64,000 nucleotides of DNA from Afipia clevelandensis ATCC 49720 (GCF_000336555.1 NZ_KB375281.1:2677954-2741953); one strand, 5' to 3'; positions 20,910 to 29,903 are shown, numbered from the stretch's first letter. Notes: generated by a model not told the origin, from the sequence alone. Numbers and translations: made by a program.

Positions 20910-21413
20910 TTATCCCTGAGAAGGCTGATCGTTCGGCGGTGTCGGGCGCTGCTTGTGCTGCGCCATGAAGGCGTCGAACTCTTCCTTGTCCTTGGCGTGA
21001 CGCAGGCGGTCGAGGAAATCCTTGAACTCGGTCTGCTCTTCCTCAAGACGGCGCAGCGTCTCCATGCGGTATTCGTCGAAGGCGCGGTTGCCGCTCGACG
21101 GCGCATAGAATCCGCGGCCGTCCATGCGGCTGCGCATCCGCTCCATCTTCCACTGCATGCGTTCCATCTTGTCGGCCCAGCGGCCATGACGATCGTGAGA
21201 CCAGCAACCCATGTTTCTGCTCCAGAGTGAGTAAGCGAGAGCGGCCAGACCCAGCGGCCACCAGATGATGAAACCGGCAACGATCAGGATGATGCGCCCC
21301 GGATGAAACCGCGGCTGCCAGTCATGCCGCGAGTCGTAACTGTTGTGTGGCTCCGCCCAGTCCGGGCGGCCCCAGCGGTCGAGGCGTGCAGTGTTGGCGG
21401 TTGTGTTCGCCAT
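20910..21413 (-). CDS. DUF2852 domain-containing membrane protein
   Basis: A 167-residue protein. Residues about 37-65 form one or two membrane helices (RIILIVAGFIIWWPLGLAAL), after which comes a Met/Arg-rich charged segment (KMERMQWKMERMRSRMDG) and a coiled-coil-like region with RRLEEEQTEFKDFLDRLRHA. This is the layout of DUF2852, found almost only in alphaproteobacteria and of unknown function. A palindrome very like the operator of the adjacent TetR gene lies about 30 bp upstream of its start, so it is probably a target of that regulator. Confidence 0.85.
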   Translation of the reverse strand: MANTTANTARLDRWGRPDWAEPHNSYDSRHDWQPRFHPGRIILIVAGFIIWWPLGLAALAYSLWSRNMGCWSHDRHGRWADKMERMQWKMERMRSRMDGRGFYAPSSGNRAFDEYRMETLRRLEEEQTEFKDFLDRLRHAKDKEEFDAFMAQHKQRPTPPNDQPSQG

Positions 21414-21442
21414 GGCGTCCTCCAGTTTTCACGCTTCCGTGA

Positions 21443-21461
21443 ATGTAAATAACATTTACAT
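21443..21461. promoter_or_regulatory. Putative TetR operator upstream of DUF2852 gene
   Basis: ATGTAAAT-AAC-ATTTACAT, a perfect 8-bp inverted repeat with a 3-bp spacer, 30 bp upstream of the DUF2852 start. Half-sites and spacing match the palindrome at 22207-22233 in front of the neighbouring TetR gene. Confidence 0.65.
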
Positions 21462-21514
21462 AGATAAACCAAGCCGGATTTTTGTCAAGCGGAGCGGTTG
21501 TCGCAGCCCTGAAA

Positions 21515-22195
21515 TTATTTTCGCGGCGGTTCCGGCGGCTGATGGTGCTGATGCTGATCGGTCGGGAAACCGAGACCTTTCAGATAGATCAGCACACCGG
21601 CTTCCAGCAGGTCTTCTGCCGACATCGGCAGCTTGCGTCGTGCCGCGTCGCCGCGCCCGAACAGCGAGGCGATACCGTGCGACATCGACCAGATATGCAG
21701 CGCCATCATCATCGCGGGCGGACGCGGCACATTCGGCGGCGCCATCGCCACCAGCCGCTCCGATGCGGCCCGAATGATCGCGAAAGCGCGCTCACCTGCG
21801 AGCAACAATGCCGGATTGGTTTCCACCGGAACGCCGGATTCAAACATCGCCGAGTAATAAGCCGGATTCTCGCGGGCGAAAGCGAGATAGGCCTTGCCGA
21901 TGCGCTGGAAGGCGGTCGGCGTATCGGGACGGCCATCGTCCCACGCCGCCGCAAGCTGCGCCTCGAATAGCTCGAAGCCCTGCTGCGCGACGCTCGCCAG
22001 CAACTCGTCACGATCACGGAAATGACGATACGGCGCCGCCGGGCTGACACCGGCGGAGCGCGCGGCTTCGGCAAAGGTGAAGCCCGCCGGTCCCTTGTTG
22101 GCGATCAGATCCAGCGCGGCCTGCACCAGCGCTTCCTTCAGATTGCCGTGATGGTAACCGCCTTCGCGGCGGCCGCGGTTCTTGTGCCAACTCAT
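21515..22195 (-). CDS. TetR/AcrR-family regulator (DUF2852-associated)
   Basis: A 226-residue repressor. The N-terminal HTH is clear (HHGNLKEALVQAALDLIANK, then FTFAEAARSAGVSPAAPYRHF). The C-terminal half (AIGKAYLAFARENPAYYSAM and LHIWSMSHGIASLFG) fits the TetR WHG-type effector domain. It lies 12 bp downstream of a perfect palindrome (22207-22233), which should mediate autoregulation, and just upstream of the DUF2852 gene, whose promoter region carries a related palindrome. Confidence 0.9.
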   Translation of the reverse strand: MSWHKNRGRREGGYHHGNLKEALVQAALDLIANKGPAGFTFAEAARSAGVSPAAPYRHFRDRDELLASVAQQGFELFEAQLAAAWDDGRPDTPTAFQRIGKAYLAFARENPAYYSAMFESGVPVETNPALLLAGERAFAIIRAASERLVAMAPPNVPRPPAMMMALHIWSMSHGIASLFGRGDAARRKLPMSAEDLLEAGVLIYLKGLGFPTDQHQHHQPPEPPRK

Positions 22196-22206
22196 GTCGG
22201 GTTCTT

Positions 22207-22233
22207 ACTCATGTAAAACCATTTTACATGAGT
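22207..22233. promoter_or_regulatory. TetR operator, 12-bp perfect palindrome
   Basis: ACTCATGTAAAA-CCA-TTTTACATGAGT, a perfect 12-bp inverted repeat with a 3-bp spacer, ending 12 bp before the start codon at 22195. The inner ATGTAAA half-site recurs at 21443-21461. Confidence 0.75.
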
Positions 22234-22256
22234 TGCCGTCCGCCGTCACCACGCCA

Positions 22257-22907
22257 TTAGGGCTTCGGGCCGCAGATCAGGTCCACGGTCCCCCGCGCCA
22301 GGGCCTCCAGTTCGGGACGCGGCAGACGGGCGCGCGAGCGGATCGCCAGCGCCTCAACGGTGGAAGCCGCGATCTGCGACAGCACCTGCACATTGGCCCC
22401 CGGCGGCAGTTCGCCGGACTCCACCGCCGCCTGAAAACGCTTCGCCAGCGTGCGCTGGGTCGAGCCGAGCGCCTTCTGCACCAGCGGGCGGATTTCCGGA
22501 TCGGCCATCGCTTCCGAGGTCGCCGTCATCACCGTAAAGCAGCCGCGCGGGCCTTTGTCGCCCGCCAGATAAACATCGAGCGCGGTCGCGTAGATCGCTT
22601 CCAGCATCTGCCGCAGCGTCAGTTTCGGATCGAAGGCATGGGCGAACTTCGCCGCCATCTCGGCGCGATAGCGCTCATAGGCTTTCAGAAACAGCTCCCG
22701 CTTGTCACCGAAGGTGCCGTAAAGGCTTGGCCGGTTGATGCCCATCGCCTCGCTGAGATCGTCCAGCGACGTCGCGGCAAACCCGCCATCGCGGAAGGTG
22801 TCCATGGCCCTGGCCAGCGCCACATCCGGCTCGAAGGCGCGCGGACGCCCGCGCTTTTTCGGCACGGCGGCCTCGGATGTCGGCGTCTTTTTCTTTTTTT
22901 GTACCAT
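22257..22907 (-). CDS. TetR/AcrR-family regulator (GST-associated)
   Basis: A 216-residue repressor with a basic N-terminus (KKRGRPRAF), a TetR HTH (FAATSLDDLSEAMGINRPSLY followed by GTFGDKRELF) and a C-terminal domain with GDKGPRGCFTVMTATSEAM, the pattern of AcrR-type regulators that answer electrophiles. The ATG at 22907 was chosen because the residues before it (up to 22985) run through the promoter region. It is divergent from a glutathione S-transferase gene with a palindrome between them, so it probably controls both. Confidence 0.88.
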   Translation of the reverse strand: MVQKKKKTPTSEAAVPKKRGRPRAFEPDVALARAMDTFRDGGFAATSLDDLSEAMGINRPSLYGTFGDKRELFLKAYERYRAEMAAKFAHAFDPKLTLRQMLEAIYATALDVYLAGDKGPRGCFTVMTATSEAMADPEIRPLVQKALGSTQRTLAKRFQAAVESGELPPGANVQVLSQIAASTVEALAIRSRARLPRPELEALARGTVDLICGPKP

Positions 22908-22927
22908 ATCGCAAATAATTCTCTTGA

Positions 22928-22946
22928 CCGCATTTAATTTATGCGG
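22928..22946. promoter_or_regulatory. Palindrome in divergent TetR / GST promoter region
   Basis: CCGCAT-N7-ATGCGG with an A/T-only centre, located 20 bp from the TetR start and 50 bp from the GST start. The position between divergent genes makes it the likely operator. Confidence 0.55.
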
Positions 22947-22996
22947 AACGGTATAAAAATCAAGGCCACCCCCGGTTTCACCCAAGGAGACGCATC

Positions 22997-23641
22997 ATGG
23001 ACCTCTATTTCTCTCCCCTCGCCTGTTCGATGGCAACCCGCATCGCGCTCTATGAAGCCGGCGCCGACGCGCGCTATCTCGAGGTCGATCCGAAATCGAA
23101 AAAGGTGCTGCAGGACAATTCGGATTTCCGCAGCGTGAATCCGCTTGGCCTGGTGCCGACGGTCAGCACGGAGGACGGCCTCGTGCTCACCGAGAACGCC
23201 GCGATTCTTCAGTATGTCGCGGAGCGCTTCCCGGACGCGGGACTTGGCGCGGCATCAGGCATCGAACGCAGCCGCCTGCATCAGTGGCTCTGCTTCATCG
23301 GCACCGAACTGCACAAGGGCCTGTTCGTCACCCTGCTGGACCGCAAGGCGCCCGCCGACGTGCATGCCTATACGCTCGCCAAGGGGCTTTCGCGGCTCGA
23401 CTATCTCAACAACTATCTCGAAGGCCGCGAATTCCTGCTGGATCATTTCAGCGTAGCCGACGCCTATCTCGGCACCGTGCTGAACTGGAGCATGGGAACG
23501 CCTCAGCTTGATCTCAAGACATGGCCTGCGATCAGCGATTATCTCGCGCGCTTCAAGACGCGGCCGAGCGTGATGAAAGCGCTGGCCGAGGAATTCGAGC
23601 TCTACAAGGCCGAACTCGCGCGTCACAAGGCGGCGGCGTAA
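22997..23641 (+). CDS. Glutathione S-transferase
   Basis: A 214-residue cytosolic GST. The N-terminal thioredoxin-fold domain has the start MDLYFSPLACSMATRIALYE, with Ser/Cys near the glutathione-activating position, then NPLGLVPTVSTEDGLVLTENAAILQYV, the glutathione-binding loop. The C-terminal helical domain contains FSVADAYLGTVLNW, the conserved GST N-capping box. An AAGGAG ribosome-binding site precedes the ATG. Divergent from a TetR-type gene, which suggests induction by a toxic electrophile. Confidence 0.93.
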   Translation: MDLYFSPLACSMATRIALYEAGADARYLEVDPKSKKVLQDNSDFRSVNPLGLVPTVSTEDGLVLTENAAILQYVAERFPDAGLGAASGIERSRLHQWLCFIGTELHKGLFVTLLDRKAPADVHAYTLAKGLSRLDYLNNYLEGREFLLDHFSVADAYLGTVLNWSMGTPQLDLKTWPAISDYLARFKTRPSVMKALAEEFELYKAELARHKAAA

Positions 23642-23655
23642 CGAAGGACTTTTTT

Positions 23656-23768
23656 GTCATTGCGAGCGAAGCGAAGCAATCCACTCTTCAAAAGCGAAGC
23701 ATGGATTACTTCGTCGCCATAGCGCGTCGAAGACGCGCGTAACCGCGCTGATGGCTCCTCGCAATGAC
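23656..23768. repeat. Dispersed palindromic element, copy 2 (GTCATTGCGAG family)
   Basis: The arms GTCATTGCGAGCGAAGCGAA and GCTCCTCGCAATGAC enclose an extended centre with its own hairpin (GCGCGTCGAAGACGCGC). It sits between the convergent GST and TetR genes and may act as a bidirectional terminator (inference). Confidence 0.88.
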
Positions 23769-23774
23769 GACGTG

Positions 23775-24332
23775 TCAGTCAAACAGCCGCCGCTCGGACT
23801 CCTTCAGCGCCCGCGAAAACACCTTCGGATCGTCGAACGCACGCGCCAGCACCAGCGCACCCTGGATTTCCAGCACCGCCTGTTCTGACTTGCGGCGGGC
23901 CTCCGCCTTGCCGCCGCCAAGACGGCGCAGCGCGGCTGCGAGCGCATCGACCCAACCCGCGAAATAGACCTTCACCTTTTCGGCGAACAGATCGCGCGAG
24001 GCACCGAGCGCCACCACGCCGACAAGACAAACCCGCTGTCCCGAACCGAAATAGTCATTCGTCGCCGCATACATCTCCGCGATGCCCTTCGCCGGATCGG
24101 ACGCGTTGCGGAGCGGCGTGTAGATCCTGTCGTTGAACCAGCGGTCGATGGAGCCGAGCACTTCGTTCGCCATCTGCTCTTTGCCGCCGGGAAAGAAATT
24201 GTAGAGGCTGCCCTTGCCGAGGCCCGTGGCCTCGGTGATCAGCGCAAGCGTCGCGCCCTCATAACCGTGCGCGCGAAACACTTCGGCCAGAGCAGCCAGA
24301 ACGTCCTCGCGCGCAGCCTCAGGTTTCGCCAT
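23775..24332 (-). CDS. TetR/AcrR-family regulator (DUF1348-associated)
   Basis: A 185-residue repressor. The HTH reads VFRAHGYEGATLALITEATG followed by LGKGSLYNFFPGGKEQM, and the C-terminal half (QAVLEIQGALVLARAFDDPK) matches the YxaF/LmrA-like group of TetR proteins. It is the second gene of a two-gene unit, 21 bp after the DUF1348 gene. The operator array at 24835-24872 in front of that gene is the likely binding site, giving feedback control. Confidence 0.9.
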   Translation of the reverse strand: MAKPEAAREDVLAALAEVFRAHGYEGATLALITEATGLGKGSLYNFFPGGKEQMANEVLGSIDRWFNDRIYTPLRNASDPAKGIAEMYAATNDYFGSGQRVCLVGVVALGASRDLFAEKVKVYFAGWVDALAAALRRLGGGKAEARRKSEQAVLEIQGALVLARAFDDPKVFSRALKESERRLFD

Positions 24333-24353
24333 CTCAGTCCTTTCGAAGCAAGC

Positions 24354-24821
24354 TCACTTCGGAACCGGCGCCAGCCCAGGCACATCCGCCGGACGTGGCC
24401 CCGGCGCGCGCCAGTGAAAGCGGCGTTCGCTCTCCTGTATCGCCACATCGTTGATGCTGGCTTCGCGGCGCTTCATCAAGCCGTGTTCGTCGAATTCCCA
24501 GTTTTCGTTGCCATAGGAGCGGAACCATTGCCCGGCATCGTCGTGCCACTCGTACTGAAAGCGCACCGAGATGAAATTGCGGTCGAACGCCCACAAGTCC
24601 TTGATCAGCCGGTACTCGTGCTCCTTAGCCCATTTGCGGGTGAGAAACTCGACAATGGCGTCGCGGCCCTGAAAGAACTCCGAGCGATTGCGCCAGATGC
24701 TGTCCTCGGTATAGGCGAGCGACACCTTGACCGGATCGCGAGAATTCCAGGCATCTTCCGCCATGCGCGCCTTCTGCGCGGCGGTTTCTCTGGTAAACGG
24801 CGGCACGGGCGGGCGAGACAT
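24354..24821 (-). CDS. DUF1348 / NTF2-like (SnoaL-fold) protein
   Basis: A 155-residue cone-barrel protein. The pattern [36 protein letters not shown] and [20 protein letters not shown] with [11 protein letters not shown] is the typical DUF1348 sequence of the NTF2-like superfamily; no reaction is established. The ATG at 24821 has GGAGCTG upstream; the longer reading from 24881 translates the operator array. It is expressed with the TetR gene behind it. Confidence 0.88.
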   Translation of the reverse strand: MSRPPVPPFTRETAAQKARMAEDAWNSRDPVKVSLAYTEDSIWRNRSEFFQGRDAIVEFLTRKWAKEHEYRLIKDLWAFDRNFISVRFQYEWHDDAGQWFRSYGNENWEFDEHGLMKRREASINDVAIQESERRFHWRAPGPRPADVPGLAPVPK

Positions 24822-24834
24822 GACGCAGCTCCTG

Positions 24835-24872
24835 TTTGTACTGATAGGTACAAACTTGTACCAATTGGTACA
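24835..24872. promoter_or_regulatory. TetR operator array: four GTAC half-sites at exact 10-bp steps
   Basis: GTAC occurs at 24838, 24848, 24858 and 24868, i.e. once per helical turn. Overlapping palindromes result: TTTGTAC-N6-GTACAAA (24835-24854), GGTACAA-AC-TTGTACC (24847-24862) and TGTACCAATTGGTACA (24857-24872). It lies just upstream of the DUF1348 start codon, where cooperative repressor binding would block transcription. Confidence 0.7.
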
Positions 24873-24908
24873 GAGCGTCAAGTGCCTATTTGACGATGAT
24901 CCGTCACG

Positions 24909-25352
24909 CTAGGTCGCGTCCTGATCCGCCTTCATGGCGATGCGCAGCGCCTTCGGGATCGGCCGCGCGCGGCCGCCGGACACGAACGCGACCTTGACCT
25001 TCGCCTCGATCAACGCGTCGCCGCCGCGGCGCACTTCCTGCCCCAGCGTGATCGACGCGCCTCTCACTTCCACCGGCATGGTAACGATCTCCAGAACGTC
25101 GTCCATCCGCGCGGGTTTGAGATAGTCGATCTGCATCGCGCGGACGACGAACGCGAAGCCCGGCGCTTCATTCTCGGCTTCCGCGAACAGCGCGCGCTGA
25201 TCCGCGCCGAGCAGCCGCAGATAGTTGGTCCGGCCGCGCTCCATGAAGCGCAGGTAGTTGGCGTGATAGACAATGCCGGTGAAGTCGGTGTCTTCGTAAT
25301 AGACACGCACCTGCATGACGTGTTTGCCGTCGCGGATCGCACCATCGAGCAT
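24909..25352 (-). CDS. ybgC: Tol-Pal-associated acyl-CoA thioesterase YbgC
   Basis: A 147-residue hotdog-fold thioesterase. The motif VYYEDTDFTGIVYHANYLRF contains the catalytic Asp of the 4-hydroxybenzoyl-CoA thioesterase/YbgC family. The ATG at 25352 lies 13 bp after the ruvB stop codon and gives the usual protein length. In related genomes ybgC leads directly into tolQ; here the following genes are an unrelated accessory block on mixed strands. Confidence 0.93.
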   Translation of the reverse strand: MLDGAIRDGKHVMQVRVYYEDTDFTGIVYHANYLRFMERGRTNYLRLLGADQRALFAEAENEAPGFAFVVRAMQIDYLKPARMDDVLEIVTMPVEVRGASITLGQEVRRGGDALIEAKVKVAFVSGGRARPIPKALRIAMKADQDAT

Positions 25353-25365
25353 CTTGAAATCCCGT

Positions 25366-26409
25366 TCAGTCTTCGTCGCGATCGAACATACCGAACTGCG
25401 CCGGGTCGCGCGACGGCTCGGCCAGACCAAGATGCCTGAAAGCATGCGAGGTGAGCAGCCGCCCGCGCGGTGTGCGCTGCAGGTAGCCACACTGGATCAG
25501 GTATGGCTCGATGATATCCTCGATGGCATCGCGCGGCTCGGACAGCGCCGCCGCCATGGTCTCGACGCCGACGGGACCGCCGCCGTAGTTCAGCGCAATC
25601 GTTGTAAGATAACGGCGGTCCATCGCATCGAGGCCGGCCTTGTCCACTTCCAGCGCGCCGAGCGCATTGTCGGCGATCTTGCGGTCGATGGCGCTGGCGT
25701 CGGCCGCTTCGGCGAAGTCGCGCACCCGGCGCAGCAGACGGCCCGCAATGCGCGGCGTGCCGCGCGCACGGCGCGCGATCTCGTTGGCGCCATCGCCCGT
25801 CATGCCGATGCCGAGCACACGCGCGCCGCGGGTGACGATCTTTTCCAGTTCGTCCTCGGTATAGAAATTCAGCCGCACCGGAATGCCGAAGCGGTCGCGC
25901 AGCGGATTGGTCAAAAGGCCGGCGCGCGTGGTCGCGCCCACCAGCGTGAATTTGGCGAGATCAATTTTCACCGAGCGCGCCGCCGGTCCCTCGCCGATGA
26001 TGAGATCGAGCTGGAAATCCTCCATTGCGGGATAGAGCACTTCCTCCACCTGCGGACTGAGCCGGTGGATTTCGTCGATGAACAGCACATCGCGCTCCTC
26101 GAGATTGGTCAGCAGCGCGGCGAGATCGCCCGCCTTCGCAATCACAGGACCCGATGTGGCGCGGAAGCCGACGCCGAGCTCGCGCGCGACGATCTGCGCC
26201 AGCGTGGTCTTGCCGAGACCGGGCGGGCCGACAAACAGCACATGGTCCAGTGCTTCGCCACGCTTGCGCGCAGCGTCGATAAACACCTGAAGATTGGCGC
26301 GCGCCTGCGCCTGCCCCACGAACTCGGACAGGTTCTGCGGACGCAGCGAGGTGTCGCCGATGTCATCGGCGCGGCGCTCGGGGGTGACGATGCGGGTAGG
26401 ATTGCTCAC
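25366..26409 (-). CDS. ruvB: Holliday junction branch migration helicase RuvB
   Basis: An AAA+ motor of 347 residues that drives Holliday-junction branch migration with RuvA. Walker A is GPPGLGKT (61-68), Walker B is LFIDEIH with D112/E113, and the C-terminal winged helix is present ([19 protein letters not shown]). Its start overlaps the ruvA stop by four bases. Confidence 0.98.
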   Translation of the reverse strand: MSNPTRIVTPERRADDIGDTSLRPQNLSEFVGQAQARANLQVFIDAARKRGEALDHVLFVGPPGLGKTTLAQIVARELGVGFRATSGPVIAKAGDLAALLTNLEERDVLFIDEIHRLSPQVEEVLYPAMEDFQLDLIIGEGPAARSVKIDLAKFTLVGATTRAGLLTNPLRDRFGIPVRLNFYTEDELEKIVTRGARVLGIGMTGDGANEIARRARGTPRIAGRLLRRVRDFAEAADASAIDRKIADNALGALEVDKAGLDAMDRRYLTTIALNYGGGPVGVETMAAALSEPRDAIEDIIEPYLIQCGYLQRTPRGRLLTSHAFRHLGLAEPSRDPAQFGMFDRDED

Positions 26410-27023
26410 TTCGACAGTTCCTTCAGACCCAGCCGAATGAGCTGTGCGGTCTCCGCTTTATCGCCTGCGCTGCGCGTTGCGGCGGCAATGGCGGCGGCCG
26501 CCTGCGGCTGACCATAGCCGAGGTTGACCAGCGCGGAAATCGCGTCGGCCACGGGGCGCGGCGCAAGATTGTCATCCAGCGCGCCAGACAGATGCACCAC
26601 CGCCGGATCGACGCTTCCGAAAGCAGGTGTCTTGTCCTTCAGTTCAGTGACGATGCGCTCGGCCACCTTCGGGCCGACGCCCGGCGTGCGCGCCACCGCC
26701 GCCTTGTCGCGCAACGCGATGGCATTGGCGAGATCGGACGGCGGCAAGGTGGAGAGCACCGCGAGCGCGACCTTGGCGCCGACGCCCTGCACCGTCTGCA
26801 GCAGACGAAACCATTCGCGCTCCATGTCGGTGCGGAAGCCGAACAGCTTGATCTGGTCCTCGCGCACATACGTCTCGATCGACAGCATGGCGGCTTCGCC
26901 GGGCTGCGGCAGCGCCTGCAGCGTGCGCGCGGAGCAATGCACCTGATAGCCGACGCCCTGCACGTCGAGGATCACATAATCTTCGCCGTAGGAGTCGATC
27001 AGCCCTTTGAGTTTTCCGATCAT
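26406..27023 (-). CDS. ruvA: Holliday junction DNA-binding protein RuvA
   Basis: A 205-residue tetrameric junction-binding subunit. The N-terminal OB fold begins [20 protein letters not shown]; two helix-hairpin-helix motifs follow ([18 protein letters not shown] and [18 protein letters not shown]); a C-terminal UBA-like domain contacts RuvB ([16 protein letters not shown]). It overlaps ruvC and ruvB by four bases each. Confidence 0.98.
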   Translation of the reverse strand: MIGKLKGLIDSYGEDYVILDVQGVGYQVHCSARTLQALPQPGEAAMLSIETYVREDQIKLFGFRTDMEREWFRLLQTVQGVGAKVALAVLSTLPPSDLANAIALRDKAAVARTPGVGPKVAERIVTELKDKTPAFGSVDPAVVHLSGALDDNLAPRPVADAISALVNLGYGQPQAAAAIAAATRSAGDKAETAQLIRLGLKELSK

Positions 27024-27535
27024 GCGCCCGCGATCCTGAGCTTCAGCATGGCGCTTTGCCGGTGATGGGCGTGAGTAATGGCAATCGCCAGCGCGTCGGC
27101 GGCATCCGGCGTTTTCGGCGCGGCCTTCGGCAGCAGCACGCCTAGCATGACGCGGATCTGGTTCTTGTCGGCATGGCCTGCGCCGACCACGGTCTTCTTG
27201 ACCTGGTTGGGCGCGTATTCCGCGACTGCGATGCCGAACATCGCAGGCGCCAGCATGGCGACGCCGCGCGCCTGCCCGAGCTTGAGGGTCGATGCGCCGT
27301 CCTTGTTGACGAAGGTCTGCTCGACCGCGGCTTCCACCGGATTGAACTCGCCGAGCACCCGCGCCAGCCCTTCGTGGATCGCCAGCAACCGCTCGGCCAG
27401 CGGCGCGGCTTCGCGGGATTCGACCGAGCCGCAGCCGACATAAATCAGCCGGTTGCCGTCGATGTCGATCACGCCCCAGCCGGTGCGGCGGAGGCCGGGA
27501 TCAATCCCCAGAATGCGAATCGCGCGTGACGTCAT
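27020..27535 (-). CDS. ruvC: Crossover junction endodeoxyribonuclease RuvC
   Basis: A 171-residue RNase-H-fold Holliday-junction resolvase. The acidic active-site residues are visible: Asp12 ([13 protein letters not shown]), Glu72 ([11 protein letters not shown]) and the Asp pair at 144/147 ([15 protein letters not shown]). First of the overlapping ruvC-ruvA-ruvB operon. Confidence 0.98.
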   Translation of the reverse strand: MTSRAIRILGIDPGLRRTGWGVIDIDGNRLIYVGCGSVESREAAPLAERLLAIHEGLARVLGEFNPVEAAVEQTFVNKDGASTLKLGQARGVAMLAPAMFGIAVAEYAPNQVKKTVVGAGHADKNQIRVMLGVLLPKAAPKTPDAADALAIAITHAHHRQSAMLKLRIAGA

Positions 27536-27567
27536 ATGGGCAGTCTACCCGAATCGGGCGTCCGGCG

Positions 27568-28938
27568 TCACAGCAGCGTGCCGCGCAGGATCAGCACCGC
27601 AGCGCTGAAATAGATCATCAACCCGGTGACATCGACCAGGGTGGCGACGAAAGGGGCCGATGCGCTGGCTGGATCGAATCCCACCCGCTGCAAGGCGAAG
27701 GGCAGCATCGAACCCGCGACCGACCCGAAGGTGACCACACCGACCAGCGCCGCCGCCACCGTGAACCCCACCAGCACCCAGTGCTCGCCATAATCGTAGA
27801 TGCCGAGCTTCTGCCACACCACCACGCGCGCAAAGCCGATGAGGCCGAGCAGTCCGCCGAGGATCAGGCCGGTCGGCAGTTCCCGCATCATCACTCGCCA
27901 CCAGTCTGCGAGTTTCACGTCATGCAGGGCGAGCGAGCGGATCAGCAGCGAGGTCGCCTGCGATCCCGAATTGCCGCCCGAACTCATGATCAGTGGAATG
28001 AACAGGGTCAGCACCAGCGCCTTCTCGAGCTGGCCCTCGAAATGCTGCATGACGCTCGCGGTCAGCATCTCGCTGACGAACAGCACCGACAGCCAGCCGC
28101 CGCGCTTGCGGATCATGTCCAGCAGACCGATCTGCATGTAGGGCTCTTCGGTCGCCGACATGCCGCCGAACTTCTGCACGTCCTCGGTGCTTTCCTCGAT
28201 GATGGCGTCGATGATGTCGTCCACGGTGACAATGCCGAGAACGTGTCCCGCCTTGTCGAGCACCGGCACCGCGAGCAGATCGTGGCGGGTGATCAGGCGC
28301 GCGACATCTTCGCGATCGACCAGCGGGAGGGTCGTGATCGTCTCATGCTCCGGAATCAGGGTCATGATGTTGGCCGATGGTTCGCCCGCGATCAGCCGCC
28401 GCAGCGTCACCGCGCCGACAAGACGCCGCGTCACGGGGTCCAGCACATAGATCGCATAGACCGTCTCGCGGGAACGTTCGACACGGCGGATGTGCTGCAT
28501 CGTCTGGTCCACGGTCCAGTTGCCCGGCACGCTGACGAACTCGGTGGTCATCATCGCGCCGGCGGTGTTTTCCGGATAGGCCAGAAGGCCGACAATCGCG
28601 GCGCGCGACACCTCATCAAGCGCGCCGAGAAGCTCGGTCTTCGCGGGCTCCTCAAGCAGTTGCACGATATCCGCCGCCATGTCGGCGGACATGCCCGCCA
28701 GCAGCGGGGCGGCGACATAGCGCGGCAGCGCTTCGATGATCTCGGCGCCGAAATCCAGTTCCGGCTTGTCGAGGATTTCGATCGCGACATCGCGCGGCAG
28801 CAGCCGCACCACATCCGCGGCCTGCGCCGGTTCGAGCTTGTTGAGGATTTCGACGGTGTCGGCGACATGCTCGCCGATCAGGCTCGCAGCCAGCACAGCC
28901 GCGTTGAACTCGCCCTCTGGCGCGTGGATTTCCGTCAT
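27568..28938 (-). CDS. mgtE: Magnesium transporter MgtE
   Basis: A 456-residue Mg2+ channel. Domains in order: the N domain of helical repeats (LNKLEPAQAADVVRLLPRD and similar), two CBS domains (AGAMMTTEFVSVPGNWTVDQ to about DDIIDAIIEESTED), then five membrane helices with SSGGNSGSQATSLLIRSLAL, the conserved MgtE pore region. The N and CBS domains act as the cytosolic Mg2+ gate in this family. It lies 32 bp upstream of ruvC on the same strand. Confidence 0.97.
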   Translation of the reverse strand: MTEIHAPEGEFNAAVLAASLIGEHVADTVEILNKLEPAQAADVVRLLPRDVAIEILDKPELDFGAEIIEALPRYVAAPLLAGMSADMAADIVQLLEEPAKTELLGALDEVSRAAIVGLLAYPENTAGAMMTTEFVSVPGNWTVDQTMQHIRRVERSRETVYAIYVLDPVTRRLVGAVTLRRLIAGEPSANIMTLIPEHETITTLPLVDREDVARLITRHDLLAVPVLDKAGHVLGIVTVDDIIDAIIEESTEDVQKFGGMSATEEPYMQIGLLDMIRKRGGWLSVLFVSEMLTASVMQHFEGQLEKALVLTLFIPLIMSSGGNSGSQATSLLIRSLALHDVKLADWWRVMMRELPTGLILGGLLGLIGFARVVVWQKLGIYDYGEHWVLVGFTVAAALVGVVTFGSVAGSMLPFALQRVGFDPASASAPFVATLVDVTGLMIYFSAAVLILRGTLL

Positions 28939-29156
28939 AGCTCACCTTCGGGTTCTGCCGGCAACAGCAGGGGCGGTGAGCTGGAAGCGCTCTAGACCAC
29001 CGGGACCGTTGTCGGCGAAATACGTGGACTGTCGCTTGGCATGGTTGATTGGTTTCCGGTGACGGGCGGCATGCGAACACCACCGCCCTGCGGCTGACAT
29101 GATCCTTCAGCGGCGCGGCGTCAAGACAAAAACGAACGACGGGATACAGGCCGGAC

Positions 29157-29903
29157 TTAGGCGCTCATCTTGGCGGCGAGCGCATCCGAGACTTCAAAGT
29201 TGGCATAGACGTTCTGGACGTCGTCATGCTCGTTCAGCAGGTCGAGCAGCTTGAACAGCTTCTCGCCGGTCTCGTCATCGACCGTGATGGTGTTCTGCGG
29301 CTTCCAGATCAGCGCGGCCTTGCGCGCCTCGCCGAACTTGCCTTCCAGCGCCTTGGCCACCTCGCGATAGGTTTCCGGCGAGGCCAGAACCTCGTGGCCG
29401 TCCTCGCTGGAGGCCACGTCATCGGCGCCGGCGTCGATGGCGGCTTCCAGCATCGCATCGTCGGACGCCACCTTGGCGTCGTATTCGATCACCCCGACAC
29501 GGTCGAACATGAAGGACACCGATCCGGTTTCGCCGAGATTGCCGCCGGACTTGGTGAAGTAGGAGCGGATGTCGGAGGCGGCGCGGTTGCGGTTGTCGGT
29601 CAGCGCCTCGACGATCACCGCGACGCCGCCGGGGCCGTAGCCCTCGTAGCGCATTTCATCGTAGTTCTCGCCGTCGCTGCCGATCGCCTTCTTGATGGCG
29701 CGCTCGATATTGTCCTTGGGCATGTTTTCCGCGCGGGCCGCGGTGATGGCCAGCCGCAGGCGGGGATTCATCGCCGGGTCCGGGGTTCCCAGTTTCGCCG
29801 CCACCGTGATTTCACGGGCAAGCTTGCCGAACATCTTGGACCGCATGGCATCCTGTTTGCCCTTGCGGTGCATGATGTTCTTGAATTGGGAATGTCCGGC
29901 CAT
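29157..29903 (-). CDS. yebC: YebC/PmpR-family transcriptional/translational regulator
   Basis: A 248-residue protein starting [18 protein letters not shown], the hallmark of the YebC family, with the acidic-rich middle ([16 protein letters not shown]) that gives the family its charged surface. Members act as DNA-binding regulators and, in recent work, in easing translation of difficult peptides. The ATG at 29903 has GAGAGG upstream; an in-frame start at 29951 has no support. It lies near ruvCAB as in many proteobacteria, though mgtE intervenes here. Confidence 0.95.
   Translation of the reverse strand: MAGHSQFKNIMHRKGKQDAMRSKMFGKLAREITVAAKLGTPDPAMNPRLRLAITAARAENMPKDNIERAIKKAIGSDGENYDEMRYEGYGPGGVAVIVEALTDNRNRAASDIRSYFTKSGGNLGETGSVSFMFDRVGVIEYDAKVASDDAMLEAAIDAGADDVASSEDGHEVLASPETYREVAKALEGKFGEARKAALIWKPQNTITVDDETGEKLFKLLDLLNEHDDVQNVYANFEVSDALAAKMSA

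Noticed and set aside
27526-28995. 489-codon open frame opposite mgtE
   Set aside because: Antisense shadow; mgtE has full family motifs.
28939-29156. Search for a Mg2+ riboswitch before mgtE
   Set aside because: No conserved M-box or ykkC-like elements could be found by eye in the 218-bp gap.
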